Shown here piece after piece: positions 38,440 through 50,629 of a stretch of DNA of 64,000 nucleotides. The notes below the pieces were generated by a model. The model did not search any database and was not told the origin of the DNA. It worked only from the letters and a program-made list of their open reading frames with translations. The stretch lies in contig NC_081552.1 in NCBI RefSeq assembly GCF_963082655.1, forward strand, positions 3,703,648 to 3,767,647. The letters run 5' to 3'. How positions within the stretch are numbered: the stretch's first letter is position 1; each line of letters begins with the position of its first letter. A program made the position numbers and the translations under genes. The DNA is from Stomoxys calcitrans. Its lineage: Eukaryota; Arthropoda; Insecta; Diptera; Muscidae.

Positions 38440-38795
38440 GACTTCTTTTTTTTAATCGTCAATGCTCTTAATTTCGAAATCTGAAAATCACTTTCCAGAT
38501 TTTCTTTTGCGTCTATCGTTATGGCACATTGCTCTCCCTGAAATGTTGTGTGTGTCGCAGTATAGTCCCAATCCAGTCCCTGTCCCCTGAAACCCTCCTC
38601 AGTCTGCCCACCGCATCCTTAGTGTCCAGAATGGAAACTTGGCCGTATTCTGTCTCCCCGTGCGGCCCATCTCCTCGTTGTTAAATGTCCTCTCAATATT
38701 CGAGAAGGCCGCCATTGCGTACTCCTTCAGTTGGAGAGACGTCTCAACTTCAAGCAACACTACGTGGAGGGCCGTCTTCTCCAACCAGCTCTTGA
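38440..38795 (-). mobile_element. small LINE reverse-transcriptase fragment
   Basis: The minus-strand frame 'ETSLQLKEYAMAAFSNIERTFNNEE' resembles the LOA-type RT segment 'FLAVKEYAMVAFLDIEGALN' of LINE-D. The same fragment, in plus orientation, is at 53290-53600. 38387-38440 and 38795-38990 hold unmatched DNA plus a partial copy (38815-38890) of the 21806 repeat. Confidence 0.65.
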
Positions 38796-38994
38796 GTTAG
38801 TTATGCCTGAACTTTTTAAATTTTACAATTTTTGTTTGTTTCTCTTTCGAGACGAGCTGGATGATCGGAGATGCAATGGGTTTCGTTTGAAATGTCAAAT
38901 GCTACATCTGGTAATAAGCATAATTGCCTCTTTACATTTACGATACATTTGTTCTACATTTACACCTTATTTACGAGAGCATAACCAGGCCTTT

Positions 38995-40850
38995 AAACTC
39001 ATTAACAAGAAAAAAATAGGAGACCGACATTTCAATAACTTAAAAAGAAACAACAAAACGAATCATATTATTAAAAGCGACCTGAAGACGATGTATGCTC
39101 ACTTGTGACTCACTGGAGTACAACTCCAGACAATATAAAATGGCCGTCAAAACTAATGCATGCACCAAACGCTCCCTCACAAAGACTGGTAAATATAAAA
39201 TCGTGGTATACAGGCTTCTTAAAGAAAAGTTAACCTTAGACACTCCGGAACTAACGTGCCGATCAAATCGAAGTCTGTCATCCAGCTGAACACCCAGACA
39301 ATCAACGCTTTGCACAAATTTTAAATCTACATTATTATATCTAACACTAACATTATTGTGACAGCCTGAAGATGATGTCATCAGCATATGCTGTTTTTTT
39401 TGCAAACGGGCATTATTTTGGCTGATTTCCAATCGGACGGAAAATAAGAAGTTAACAAAATAGAATTTGCAAGATGTAACAAATGACTAAACACAAGAGG
39501 ATGGACTTTCTTAAGAAATTTTAATGAGAAACCCTCTACACCAGCTGCATTGGACTTAATGGCCGAAAATGCCTTATCCAACTCCCACAACTACACGTTC
39601 GGAAGCAAAACTATTATAGTCATACTCCCTGAGAGAATTACTTTGGGAGTCCAATTGGTTTCTATTAAAGTTCGTATTCAAATCCTCCACATTCAAATCA
39701 CAATCATACGACTTGCAACTGCCAAGTCCATTGGATTTTAACAACGCCCACAACAGCTATGTGCTTTTATTGCCCTTAAAACTGCAATACATTCGCTTCC
39801 CTTCTAACTTTTTTTATAACAGATTTGGCTTTATTCATGGCTCTACAAAAATTCGGAACTTAACATTGGATCTATTCTCCAAGAAAGATTTAAAAGTCAA
39901 ATCTCGAAACGAAAAGTGATATAAAATGAGGGGATTGCTAAACCAATCCTCACTCCTAGTCCTCATCACCATTTTCTATGAGAAACGCATAATGGATAGA
40001 CCCAAGGCAGCTACTAAAACTACTACATTGAAAATCAACGTCGCTAGTGGAATAAAAAGCTGAAAAATCAGTAGACGAAAGAACTTTCTGCAACTCATCA
40101 CAACTCAAAGTATTACAATCAACATAGTCAAAGTACTACAAAGCATTAAGGACTGAAACGTTAGGAGAAACGAAAATAAACGCATGATTCGATATACTGG
40201 AACAAACAACCTGGTTAGTAACACAGATACAACTACGATCACTAACAAGAACAAAATCGAGTAAGGAAGTAGAATTATTTACAGCACTGAAATGATTAGG
40301 TAGAGAGTTGTAGCCAATTGACACATTAAGCCGCCTACAACTTTCGCGCACTCTATAAGAAGACGACAAATCAAAAAGATTATTATTGAAATCTCCCAAA
40401 ATTTGACGTCAGTGTATCTCACCAAAAATAAGCGACTTCACTTTCAAATGCCTGAAAATTTCCCCACAGAAGATATACAACACCAACAAGAGCATTTCTA
40501 GAACCAAGAACAATCCCATATTGACTACCACTATAAACAACTTTGTACTTAATAGAATTAGAGACAAACAAAGCAACACACCCACCCACCTCTCACACAC
40601 GAACGATCATTTCTGCAACGAGAATATCCCGAAATTTCAAATCGACTTGACGGTATACTTGGTTAAAGACAAGTTTCGGAAAAAGGTCAAAACTTCGGCA
40701 ATTAAAATACCCTACATTTAAATGATCACTTAAGCACACAATGAGGAGCGAAAAACGAATTATTGCATGTAACATTACCTAAGTTGCAAGTATTCACAAC
40801 TAATAACGCTCTAAAGGCTCAATGAAAAATTAATTGCTAAAAAAAAAAAA
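38995..40850 (-). mobile_element. LINE-B copy 2, ORF2 remnants
   Basis: Minus-strand pieces are collinear with 61560-64000. RT C-terminal part is 39432-39110 ('FVQSVDCLGVQLDDRLRF', 'RERLVHALVLTAILYCLE'). RT N-terminal part is 39590-39381 ('WELDKAFSAIKSNAAGVEG', 'LLTSYFPSDWKSAKIMPV'). The endonuclease is 40399-40136 ('MGDFNNNLFD', 'SLLDFVLVSD'). The palm with the catalytic motif is deleted relative to copy 3. Non-functional. Confidence 0.8.
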
Positions 40851-42140
40851 ATACAATAATATAAATAAAAGACTAGTACGCACGGGATCCATCAGTAACG
40901 GTGCTAGCCACATCTCCATTAGCGTTGCTTGACTCAGCACTACCAAATAATTGATCACATTCACTGTTTTAACGTCACCATTCAGAAACGTAAGACATAC
41001 CTCGGGAATATCTCCATTTATAAAGACGTATCTCAATATTCACTTTTGTGACCACAGCTTACGACATTTAAAAACAAGGTTACGGGCAGTTGCTGTAAGA
41101 TGATCATTTTAATACACACGAGAGTCAACCTCGCCACCAATTACATCGTTTAGCCTAATCGAGTTAAGCCTAGAATAGTTCGCCATAATCAAATCCCTGG
41201 TATGAACCGAATTGAACTTCACCAGCACCAACCTACCACCAGAAATATAATAGCAGTGATTAATATCACTGGGGCCAACTAGCACACCGCACAAGCGGGC
41301 ATTTGTTCTAATGGCTCACGCAGATTGGTAAGTGATCTTTGAACTGCTCCAACTGCCGTAGTCTCTCACACAGCCTAGCATCAATATTGGCAATGTTTTG
41401 CTGACAAACTAGAACATCAGATTTGACTTTCTGAATTGAAGCAATAAACTCACTTCGATAGGAAGCCACATCACCATCCACAATTGCTTGAATATCCTGC
41501 AAACATTTCTGCATATGCTCATGAAATTTTTGTTTCATGGACTCAACAAAGTCATCAAAAAGCCCTCGAATACAACTGAGACGATCATCAGCTGATTGTT
41601 GAGACGGGCCAACACCTACACTCTGCAAACCAGTAAGCAGACCAAGCGCACCACTCTAAAATTGCACGTGGTCAACAGAATAAGATTGACTGCTATTGGA
41701 TAGTGTTGTCCTCAAGACGCTGGAATTATCGACACCACTGGAACGTGCATCAGCGGCACTATCATTAGCAAATCGACTGCTATTGGGTAATGCACTCCCC
41801 AAAATGGTGGAATTAGCACAACACAACTGGAACGCGCAGAAGCGGCTTTATCACCACTGCACTTCTTACAGGTGAACTGCAACGACTTGTTTGTTTTGAT
41901 TTCATTACTAGAAATATTGATGCACTTTGTGTGGAAATAATTGGGGCAGCCAGAACACCCAATACTGTAAACTCCGCGAGTTACAGCCTTGTTTAACAGG
42001 TGCAGAAACCAAGATTCAAAGAAGAGCAATAGCAATGGTAAAACAAATCAAATGAAATGCCGGGAAAACGAGGCAACACACAGCAACGACAACAGGAGCT
42101 CAGAGGGACGGGAACAAAAATCAACGAAATAAATGGTATC
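40851..42140 (-). mobile_element. LINE-B copy 2, ORF1 (PHD-like zinc finger and coiled coil)
   Basis: From 42035 down the minus strand, the first piece is a Cys/His segment 'CSGCPNYFHTKCINISSNEI' followed by 'FTCKKC', a PHD/zinc-ribbon-like finger. Then at 41628-41308 comes 'SCIRGLFDDFVESMKQKFHE' with 'QNIANIDARLCERLRQLEQ' (coiled coil). Then at 41294-41109 comes 'YYISGGRLVLVKFNSVHTRD', an RRM-like strand-rich piece. PHD-type ORF1 proteins occur in CR1/Jockey-superfamily LINEs. Frameshifts break the frame. Confidence 0.75.
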
Positions 42141-42239
42141 CGAGTATGAGATGCAGGTAGCTTTCGCAGACAGATGACAACAGCTTTACAATTCGTTAAT
42201 CGGACTACGATACCCTACATTATTATAATTTTTTGTGTG

Positions 42240-43135
42240 TTAAGTTTCTATATATTGGTGCACAGTGGTCTGTATCCGTTTTGTAGTTCATACGTTCGTC
42301 AGTTTGGGTGTTAGGCTCCTTGTAGTTAGGTTCTTGGGCTAATATCTTGACGTCCTTGAGATTAGACACTTGTCCTCGAGTTGCACAGTGGGCTGTGAGT
42401 GCAGTCTTCTGTTCTAAAGGCTTATCCTTTGCCTATTGAATCGATTTATGAGCGCAAAACCCTTGTCTTTAGCTTCGTTTTTGTTGTGCCAATAAATGCC
42501 ATTTGGCACAAATTGGACTTGTCTCCATCGCAGCTTATTTTCGATTTTCCCTCTTTCCTTATCCTGGTTTTAGCCTTGCTAAATAGGCTGTCGACGGTAT
42601 TGCCGTTTTTTAGTGCCAGTTGCTATGAGTCCTTGTTGTAAATGTCTAAATATGCCGAAAAGCCTAAAATATATCTTGTCCTTTTATAAATTCTTGTTGC
42701 AAGTTCTTTCGTTCCTCGTCCTTTGTGTTCTTCACGTCTCTTATTAGAATTCGAATTCTCTTCTCATTTTTGATGTGGAAACATTTGTCGCTTATTTGGA
42801 ATACCTTATCGATAAAATTTGTGCCAGTTTTGATTTTTATCCACCTTGGTTGCTTTGAGTAGAAGTTGTTACGTCTTCCCGATGTTGTGTCTTTCTGTTA
42901 CCAATCGAGCTTCAATCTGTTGCCTTTACAATTGACTACTGTGTCAAGGTAGGGTAACATGCCATTTGTTTCGCATTCCATTGTAAATTGGATCTGTTTA
43001 TTGAATGAATTCATTAGTCCGATTGTGTTTTCTATTTCGTTCTTGTCGATTATGCAAAATATGTCATCTACATATTTGGTCAAAATCGCGGTTTACTCGT
43101 TAGTTTATCAATACAATTGTCCATGATTATGTCTG
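42240..43135 (-). mobile_element. Penelope-like element, 3' half (RT end and GIY-YIG region)
   Basis: The minus-strand frame at 43083 reads 'TKYVDDIFCIIDKNEIENT', then 'QIQFTMECETNGMLPYLDTV'. This is the YxDD motif and the 'FT.E.E..G.LPFLD' motif of Penelope-like RTs. Downstream, a broken frame near 42480-42330 gives 'KDKGFAHKSI' and 'TALTAHCATRGQVSNLKDVK', which fit the GIY-YIG endonuclease tail ('..TA.H....GH.....VKIL..E.NY'). 5'-truncated with stops. Confidence 0.75.
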
Positions 43136-43475
43136 CTTATAATTCGGTGGGCTTTGGTATTAAATATTTATACTTATGGAAATATTTTATAAAATGCTAA
43201 ACTAAATGTACCTCAGTTCATTTTGATTTTAAGGTTCCTCAACACAAAAGCCATAACTTATATATTTATTGATTTCAAATTTTAGTATTTTAATTACTGT
43301 GTTCAGCTACTTTAAGTTGCTGAAGTTATTAGAGTAGTGAATCTTTCATCAATCATTGTTTTGTGTTAATTCGTATCTTGTTCCATGTAATTTGTTCAAA
43401 TTTTTATTTATTTTTCATTGAAGTTGTCTCAATTGAGTTGTTATTCATTCATTATTATATATTTGTACAAAAGAA
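43136..43475. other. AT-rich spacer
   Basis: No recognised feature. Confidence 0.4.
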
Positions 43476-44366
43476 AAAAATTATACCCACCACCATAGGA
43501 TGGAGGTTTACAAATCTAGTCATTCCGTTTGTAACACCACGAAATATTGATCTATATATTCATAATCGTCTCGACATTCTGGGTCGAACTAGCCATGTCC
43601 GTCTGTCGAAACCACGATAGCGATCGAACGCGAAGAGCTAGCCGCGTGAAATTTGACACAGATACTTTATATTGATGTAGGTATTTGGAAAATGGGCCAT
43701 ATTGGTTAAGATTTAAATATGGCTCCCATATAAACCGATTTCCCGGGTTCACTTCTTTAGCCCCTGGAAGTCGCAATTTTTGTCCGATTAGGCTGAAATT
43801 TTGCACATAGTTTTTGTTATGATTTCCGATAACTGTGCCTAGCACGGTCTAAATCGGTCTATAACCTAATCTCCCGATCAGTTTATATGAGCCCCTAGAA
43901 GTCTCAATTTTTGTCCGATTTAGCTGAAATTTTGTACATAGTTTTCTGTTATGACTTCCAATGCCAAATACGGTTTGAATCGGTCTATAACCTGATATAG
44001 CTCCCATATAAACCGATATGCCGATTTGACTTCTTGAGCCTTTACAAACCTAAAATTTTGCACATAGTATTCTGTTATGACTCCCAATAACTGTGCGAAG
44101 TATGTTCCAAATCCTTCAAGAACATGATGTAGCTCCCATATAAACCAATCTCCCTATCTGACTTCTTGAGCCCTTACAAGTCGCGATTTTTCATTCGATT
44201 TGGCTACAATTTGCATATAGTGTTCTGTTATGACTGTCAACAACTGCACCAAGTACGGTCCAATTCGGTTTATAACCAGATGGGCTCCCATATTTCAGCA
44301 GAATCTATGGCGGTGGGTTCCCAAGATTCGGCCCGGCCGAGCACGCTTAGCACGCTTTTACTTGTT
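43476..44366. repeat. sister repeat family (about 150-bp units)
   Basis: The left end is TTATACCCACCACCATAGGA; the right end is GGCCCGGCCGAGC followed by CACGCTTTTACTTG. Units carry 'tttgtccgatt', 'gctgaaattttg', 'ttctgttatgac', 'cccatataaaccga' and 'acttcttgagcc'. Anchor spacings (131, 147 and 132 bp) fit a unit near 150 bp with small deletions. It shares termini with the 153-bp-period family but has a different body. Confidence 0.75.
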
Positions 44367-45555
44367 TTGATATTTTAACTTAAATGTAGCCCATTAGTCA
44401 AATAAGGTCTTAGGGCTTGGTTTTTATTTGAGCCAAAAAATAAATAAAATAAACAATAAATAACATGCTATACTGTATGGCCTCTTTGGTTTACAACCAT
44501 GCACAAACAAACGAATTCGAAAGTGTGGTAGCTAGCCTTTAGCGGTGTTCATAACCACTCGTATAAATGTGGCATTTCTCGGCGGTGTTCCAACTACCAC
44601 ACTCTAATTCTGCCTTTTTACACACAGGGGCTTCTATCAGGGATTACACATCACAAAGTCATACCTGTTGCCCGCAGTTTTAATGGGTTACCTTGCATAC
44701 AGAGATTTCACTAGTGCAGACGTCTTTATTGCTGTTAAACTTGATGCTAATGCTGTCCTTGTAGAAGTTTTAATGATGGTGAAGTACAGTTTTAGTTGCA
44801 GAAATTCCGGCGTATATTACCAGAGGTCTAAAGAATGGCCCCTCCTGATCCCACAGGAGTTTTTTTTTTTATTCCTAACGGACACATCAAAGGAAGTCAA
44901 ATCATGCCTCACATTCCATAATCTATACTTTTTATGCCTCGTTTTTTGTTATAGCGCGCTAAACAATCTGTTTTTTAATATTTAACTTTGAAATTATATA
45001 AATTCTTGCCAATAGATAAAGCAATTTTAAAAGCAAAAAAATAAATATTGCACTTTCTTCAATTGTGTAATCTACTTTGCTTTTTCTTTTATTTGTAATT
45101 ATAACAATAAATCCGTCCGAGCGTTGAACCTTCTGATATGAAAAATTGCAACTTTTGCCGCATCCCTTCCATTTATAATCACTGCACCCATGCCATCATA
45201 GGCCATTTCTTCAAACATTGTTCGAAAGCAGGTTTAATCTCCTTTTTATTAAATTCTTCTTTCCGGTCTTATACATCCTGTAGTAAGTATTCCACCCACT
45301 CATATTTTCTTCCCCGCCACAAAACAAAAAAAAAGGAATTTCCACCGAAAAAACTAGTTTTATATCGACAATGAAAACTGGCATCGCATGTTACCACAAT
45401 TAAAAAAAAACTTTTGGGGTCTATAAAACAGATGAAATAGGGATATGTCGAAAAATTCCAATTTTATTACCGATATTGGTTGCCGCAATCTTAGGCAAGA
45501 AATGCATGCACAGAGGCCGGCTAAAGTTACCCCCACCGTTACACATCTTATATAT
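44367..45555. other. intergenic, nothing recognised
   Basis: Mixed AT-rich sequence. The 105-aa plus-strand frame at 44668 has no motif I recognise. I would not call a gene here. Confidence 0.4.
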
Positions 45556-46185
45556 AACAAGTAAAAGCGTGCCAAGTTCGGCCAGGCCGAATCTTATATA
45601 CCATGGTGGCATGGATTGCATTTGTCGAGATCTTTTCCCGGCATCTCTTCTTAGGCAAAATGCTCTGCTATTAGAGCGATATCAATATGGTCCGGTTTTG
45701 ACCACAATTAAATTATATGTTGGAGACCTGTGTAAAATGTCAGCCAATTCGAATAAGAATTGCGCCCTTTGGGGGCTCAAGAAGTAAAATAGAGAGATCG
45801 ATTTATATGGAAGCTGTATCGGGCTATAGACCGATTCAAACCATAATAAACACGTATGTTGATGGTCATGCAGAGGATCCGTCGTACGAAATTTCACGCA
45901 AATCGGATAATAATTGCGCCCTCTAGAGACTCAAGAAGTCAAAACCCAAGATCGGTTTATATGACAGCTATATCAGGTTATGGACCGATTTGAATCATAC
46001 TTGGCATAGTTGTTAGATATCATAACAAAACACGTCGTGTACAGTTTCTTTCCAATCGGATAAGAATTGCGCACTCTAGAGGCTCAAGAAGTCAAGACCC
46101 AAGATCGGTTTATATGGCAGCTATATCAAAACATGAACGACGATCAAGAATAGATATACTTTATGGGGTCTCAGAAACGGCTGAA
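45556..46185. repeat. sister repeat family, second subfamily
   Basis: Starts CAAGTAAAAGCGTGCCAAGT with the GGCCAGGCCGAA palindrome, so it shares the family terminus. Units contain 'gatcggtttatatggcagct', 'atatcaggttatggaccgat' and 'tccaatcggataagaattgc'. It runs without a break into the 130-bp-period block that follows. Confidence 0.75.
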
Positions 46186-47255
46186 CCGATTTTCTTGAAA
46201 TTTTCACTGATGGTGCATAATGATCCCGTGGTGAAAATATGGTACTAAATTTTTTGATATCTGAAGGGGGAGTGGACCCTCCCCTTACCCTGATTTTCAG
46301 AAACGCCAGATCTCGGAGATGAGTGGTGCGATTTAAGCGAAATTTTGTGTGCTCTCATATAGTACCCTAAAAATAAAAATTTTATATCCAAATTTCGGAT
46401 GGGGAACCTAGGGTGGGCGCCCCACCCCAAAACCTACCAAATATATATATACACCAATCACGACAACATGGGACTCAAATGAAAGTTATTTAAGATTAGA
46501 AAACGTATCTGATATCCAATTGTCGGACGAAGTGTTTGGGGGACCACCCCAACCCCCAAAACAACCCTAAATCGGACATATTTACCGACCATGGCAATAT
46601 GGGACTCAAATGAAGGGTATTTGCGAATAAAATACGAATCTGATATCCAAATTTGGGACAAAGTTTCTGGAGGTCCACCCATTCCCCAAAATACCCCCCA
46701 AAGAAGACAAATTTACGACCAAAGCAATATGGGGCTCAAATGAAAAGTCTTTGGAAGTAAAGCACGAATTTGGGTGTAGAATACGAATTTGATATCCAAA
46801 TGTAGGAACATGTATTTAGGCAACTCCCAAGGCAGCCGGTTGTACGTACCGGATTGACCCGATGAAGTCCTTCATCGGCAAGGGCTGCCGCCTCAGTGTA
46901 CGACACACTGCTACAACAACAACATGTATTTAGGGCATCACCCCTTCCCCAAAACACCCCCGAAGGGTAAAAATTTTTCGACCATGTCGCTCACATGAAA
47001 GGTATTTGAGATTAGAAAACGAATTTGATAACCAATTTTGAGACAATGTGTTTGAGGGACGCATCTCCTTGTAAACTCCACCTCAAAACCAATGGCAATA
47101 TGGGGTTTAAATAAATGGTATTTGAGAAAAGAGCACGATGCTGATATTTTTCAGGGCCAAGTGTCTTGGAGACTACCTCACTCCCGAAGACACCCTTAAA
47201 TCAGACATCATGAGAATATCGGACTGAAATAAAGTATTTTAAGAATGGAGTACAT
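46186..47255. repeat. about 130-bp-period repeat block
   Basis: 'tgggactcaaatgaa' with variants recurs at 46470, 46601 and 46731 (131 and 130 bp apart). Each is followed by 'gaatctgatatccaaattt', 'gtttgggggaccacccca' and 'atggcaatatg'-like landmarks. Degenerate units continue to about 47240, interrupted at 46826-46922. Confidence 0.75.
46826..46922 (+). repeat. short CAA-tailed element, copy 3
   Basis: A clean 97-bp insertion in the 130-bp-period block: head 'ggcagccggttgtacgtac', tail 'acactgctacaacaacaac'. The flanking block sequence 'aacatgtatttaggcaactc' / 'aacatgtatttagggcatca' appears on both sides, giving a target duplication (aacatgtatttagg) of about 14 bp. That is typical of LINE-driven insertion. 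Confidence 0.85.
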
Positions 47256-47259
47256 CCTA

Positions 47260-47496
47260 TTGGGTTGCCCAAAAAGTAATTGCGGATTTTTTAAAAGAAA
47301 GTAAATGCATTTTTAATAAAACTTAGAATGAACTTTAATCAAATATACTTTTTTTACACTTATTTTCTAAAGCAAGCTAAAAGTAACAGCTGATAACTGA
47401 CAGAAGAAAGAATGCAATTACAGAGTCACAAGCTGTGAAAAAATTTGTCAACGCCGACTATATGAAAAATCCGCAATTACTTTTTGGGCAACCCAA
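47260..47496. mobile_element. mariner-type MITE, copy C
   Basis: A 237-bp element with TA on both sides and intact TIRs (TTGGGTTGCCCAAAAAGTAA). Same orientation as copy B. This is the best-preserved of the three copies. Confidence 0.9.
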
Positions 47497-48050
47497 TACA
47501 TCCAAACTTAAATTCGTAGACCAATAAAGATCATATGGGATTCAGATAAAGGCACTTATATTGTAGAACTGTTTGTCAAGCGATATACTATTTTCGTAGC
47601 ATGGTATTTCACTAAAATCTCTGTAATTGTCAAAAATAAATATTCAATAAATATTCAAATATGTTCAGCTAGTGTATGTATAACATTTAGGGGCCTGAAT
47701 ACTTAAATATTCCAGCGTATACCGCAGTCAGCATGTAGGCGAATAAAATAACCACGATATAGACATATGGAAAACCATGTAGAAAATTCATTGCCCATAG
47801 ACATTTATGTGGGTCTGTACTTAGTTGGACGAACAATTGACCTGGTCCGTGTTTGACATCAAACTCAGTCCATTAGGAATTAAATTGAAAACAGTCGCCG
47901 TGCTATGCAATTTGCAAAATTGCATTCTAAATTCTCACATAGAAAGGACTGAGTGTAGTGCCTTAAGCGTCTTTACTACGGGCGAGATTAATCAGTGTGT
48001 ACGATTATTCCATTTGCCAGACATCGGAAACTAAACAACAACACTTCCTA
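47497..48050. other. intergenic, nothing recognised
   Basis: No supportable ORF or repeat match. Confidence 0.4.
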
Positions 48051-48054
48051 ACAA

Positions 48055-49260
48055 TCCCCCAATCCTCATCGGCAAGGGCTGCCGCCTCAGTGTACGTGTT
48101 CGTCTTTTTTCGTCATGGGAGAGGCACATACCGGAGTGCCTTCTCCGCACGCTTCTGGTCCGTGCCGGGATTGAAAAGAACCCCGGACCTTGGTTCTGTT
48201 CGGTTTGCCAGAACCGCCTTCATCATCGGTCGGTGTCAGTGAGGTGTAACCGGTGCATGGAGTGGGTACATTTCCAATCTTGCTCTGGCCTCACTTCACT
48301 ACTGGAGTATAGTCATACTGGCTATATAGCAAGGTGCTGTGCGAACATAGCCCCAGCCAGTGGATCACAAGCGTCGTCGTCGTCGCCTTCTGCGTCCTCG
48401 TCAACGGACTATGTGACCCCCCCGACCTCTCCGTACGTCAATTTACGCAACGGCAGCATCCTAGCCCAAATATTGCAAGGCCAGTGCCGGGAAGTATATC
48501 GTTCTTGTTGACCACGTACAAAGCAATTGGCCGGTCTGTGGTAAGTTATGCAGCGCCAGTGTGGTCTCGTCAACTTTGTGTAACGCAGTGGAATAATATT
48601 CAGATCTGTCAGAATGCCGCCCTCCGAACTGCGACGGGCTATCTCCTCAGTTCTCATGTAGACCACCTCCATCAGGAGACAACGATCCTACCAGCGCGAA
48701 GACATAGCTACATGCTGTCCAAGCAATACCTTTTGGGCTGTTATCGCAGAAACCATCCAAATCATTATCTTGTGGATAGATATCCACCGCCCAGAAGCCT
48801 TAAGGTAGATCTACATGATCTAGAGCATGAGGTTCAGCGCTACAAGAGAGAACCTCTAGCTCAAGCGGGTCTAAACAACATTCATGCAGACACGGTAGCA
48901 GATGCGATAATTGGCTACAGGGTGAATGTAGTCCTTGGAGAACGACCGCCACCCATTGCACCCGAAGAAATCGACCTCCCCCGGCAAACCAGAGTAGTTC
49001 TGGCTCAATTACCTTCCGGCAGATGCAACCGCCTCAATTCCCACAGAGCTAGGATTGATGCCGACGTGCAAGATGTATGTTCCGATTGTAATCAGGGACC
49101 GCACGATACACGTCACCTGTTTAACTGCCCGGCCAGACCCAGATCCCTGTGGACGCACCTTATCTTAGTCGCAGAGTTCCTGGGTCTTGACACTCGACAG
49201 AATCAAGCAGACGAAAGATAGAACACAATAAACTTCTACAACAACAAGAACAACAACAAC
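48055..49260 (+). mobile_element. LINE-E, internally deleted copy
   Basis: The 5' side carries part of the short-element head ('cggcaagggctgccgcc', 48069). Then comes an ORF1-like Cys-rich piece ('CNRCMEWVHFQSCSGL', 48233-48320). After a deletion, the ORF2 C-terminus follows: 'TYKAIGRSVVSYAAPVWS', 'MLSKQYLLGCYRRNHPNHYL', 'VNVVLGERPPPIAPEE' and the final Cys/His motif 'CSDCNQGPHDTRHLFNC'. It ends in a CAA-rich tail (49225-49260). The 295-aa frame (48334-49221) starts out of frame with the finger. Endonuclease and RT palm are absent. Jockey-like. Confidence 0.85.
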
Positions 49261-49284
49261 TTCCTAACTCATAGAGCTAGCACG

Positions 49285-49575
49285 GGATAACTGTGAGCGC
49301 CACACAGGCTGGAACTTTGAGCTCCTATCTATATGATGTTCATAGTCGTAGACAATTAGCGGTATCCGGTGGAGTCTCAGTGACAGGCTGGACGGGACCG
49401 GCTCATGCACAAATACTGAGTACCTATGATGCTCGATATGACAAGGAGAGTTATTGGTGCCTTTAAATAACCAATTGCCATCTTGTTCCCGTGGCCATCG
49501 ATCCTTTGGACTATAGGAGCTAGACGCGGAACGCCACCTCCACATATGGACTCGTGGCTACAACAACAACCAACA
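49285..49575 (-). repeat. dispersed repeat fragment with CAA tail
   Basis: In minus orientation this reads 'tcatatcgagcatcatagg', 'actcagtatttgtgc' and 'agagccggt'-like, matching 11815-11925, 53625-53730 and 10250-10395. It is followed by 'gctacaacaacaacc' on the plus strand at 49558. Probably derived from a LINE. Confidence 0.6.
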
Positions 49576-49579
49576 GTTA

Positions 49580-50300
49580 CATTTGAATGCTTTTAATGGT
49601 CTTGCCAATAATTTTGCTTCTTTTCGTAGGCCATCCCGTCGGATTCTAGTTGCAGCTCCATCTATAGTTTTAACAATCAACAATAATCAGTCTGCTGGAG
49701 AAGGACTAAAACAGACTAACGCGATATGTATGCCCCCATCTTCTGTTTCTTTTTATAAAATATTGCAGTCCCTTCATTTCCCAATGAAAAATTGTTTCTC
49801 TAATCCAAATGCTGGCATCATTCTTACCGAGAAACTTACGTTAAAATGCACTTCAGCGTGATCCATTGCTTTAACCGCCCACATTTCCTCCACCAGACCA
49901 TCATTACCAAACTCATCGGCAGGCCGCGAAAGCAAAGAAGCTCCTTGCTAAAAGTGAATTACCAATACTAAATTAAAATTTTCATCACCTACTGCAATCG
50001 ATGCCTACGAACCATTAATTCCATTTAATTTAATTAATTTAATTTTTTTCACACGTGTGACAAAGCCCAAAGAAAAACTTTTGTGTTTCTGTTTTGGTTT
50101 TTAACTTCTATCCATTCACAGGAGTTGATTGCTTGGCATTGCATGGTCACTGTCAATTCCTATTTATGGAATAATGGATAGTTTACACGAAATGTTTGTC
50201 ATACGTCGAATACAAAACCATAAAAGTTGACATGAATTTTGGGTGACAGTTTGATCGCTCCGCAGAAATCCAAAAATCGACTATTTCAATACAATTTTAA
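49580..50300. other. intergenic, nothing recognised
   Basis: No motif, splice structure or repeat match that I can support. Confidence 0.4.
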
Positions 50301-50304
50301 TACA

Positions 50305-50525
50305 AAGAAATTTGTGTGCGTGTGGGTATATTAAAGCGTACATGAGCAGAGAATATGCGAAGAAAAAGACAACAACAAAGAGAATGTAAAGTTCAAGAAA
50401 AGGATGAAATAAACTTGTTTTATTTGCATTTTGAAAAATATTGACCCTAACAACCCGCAAAAATCTCGTAAGAAAAATCTGTCATCTTAATACCGCCAAA
50501 GCTGGCCGGCTGTTAACAACGAAAA
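50305..50525. mobile_element. AAAGGTGG-type MITE, copy 3 (truncated, interrupted)
   Basis: Shares 'gcagagaatatgcga', 'acaacaaagagaatg', 'tgtcatcttaataccgcc' and 'ctggccggctgttaac' with copies 1 and 2. Both termini are missing, and about 80 bp of foreign sequence sits at 50388-50470. Confidence 0.65.
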
Positions 50526-50534
50526 ACGGCGCGA

Positions 50535-50629
50535 AAAAGAAACATACACAAAATCAGAGTTGCACTAATCACTGATTTTGACAGATAGTGCACTCAATAT
50601 TTTGTTGTTGGGCAAATGCCACTACCTGC
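50535..50629 (-). mobile_element. CAGGTAG-type MITE, copy 4 (partial, inverted)
   Basis: Ends CACTACCTG at 50629 and reads inverted relative to copy 5 ('gattagtgcaactctgattt' inverse, 'acaaaatattgagtgcac' inverse). The other half is missing. It lies 120 bp from copy 5 in head-to-head arrangement. Confidence 0.7.

Noticed and set aside
44668..44985. 105-aa plus ORF
   Set aside because: No domain, ends in AT-rich sequence, no splice or regulatory context.
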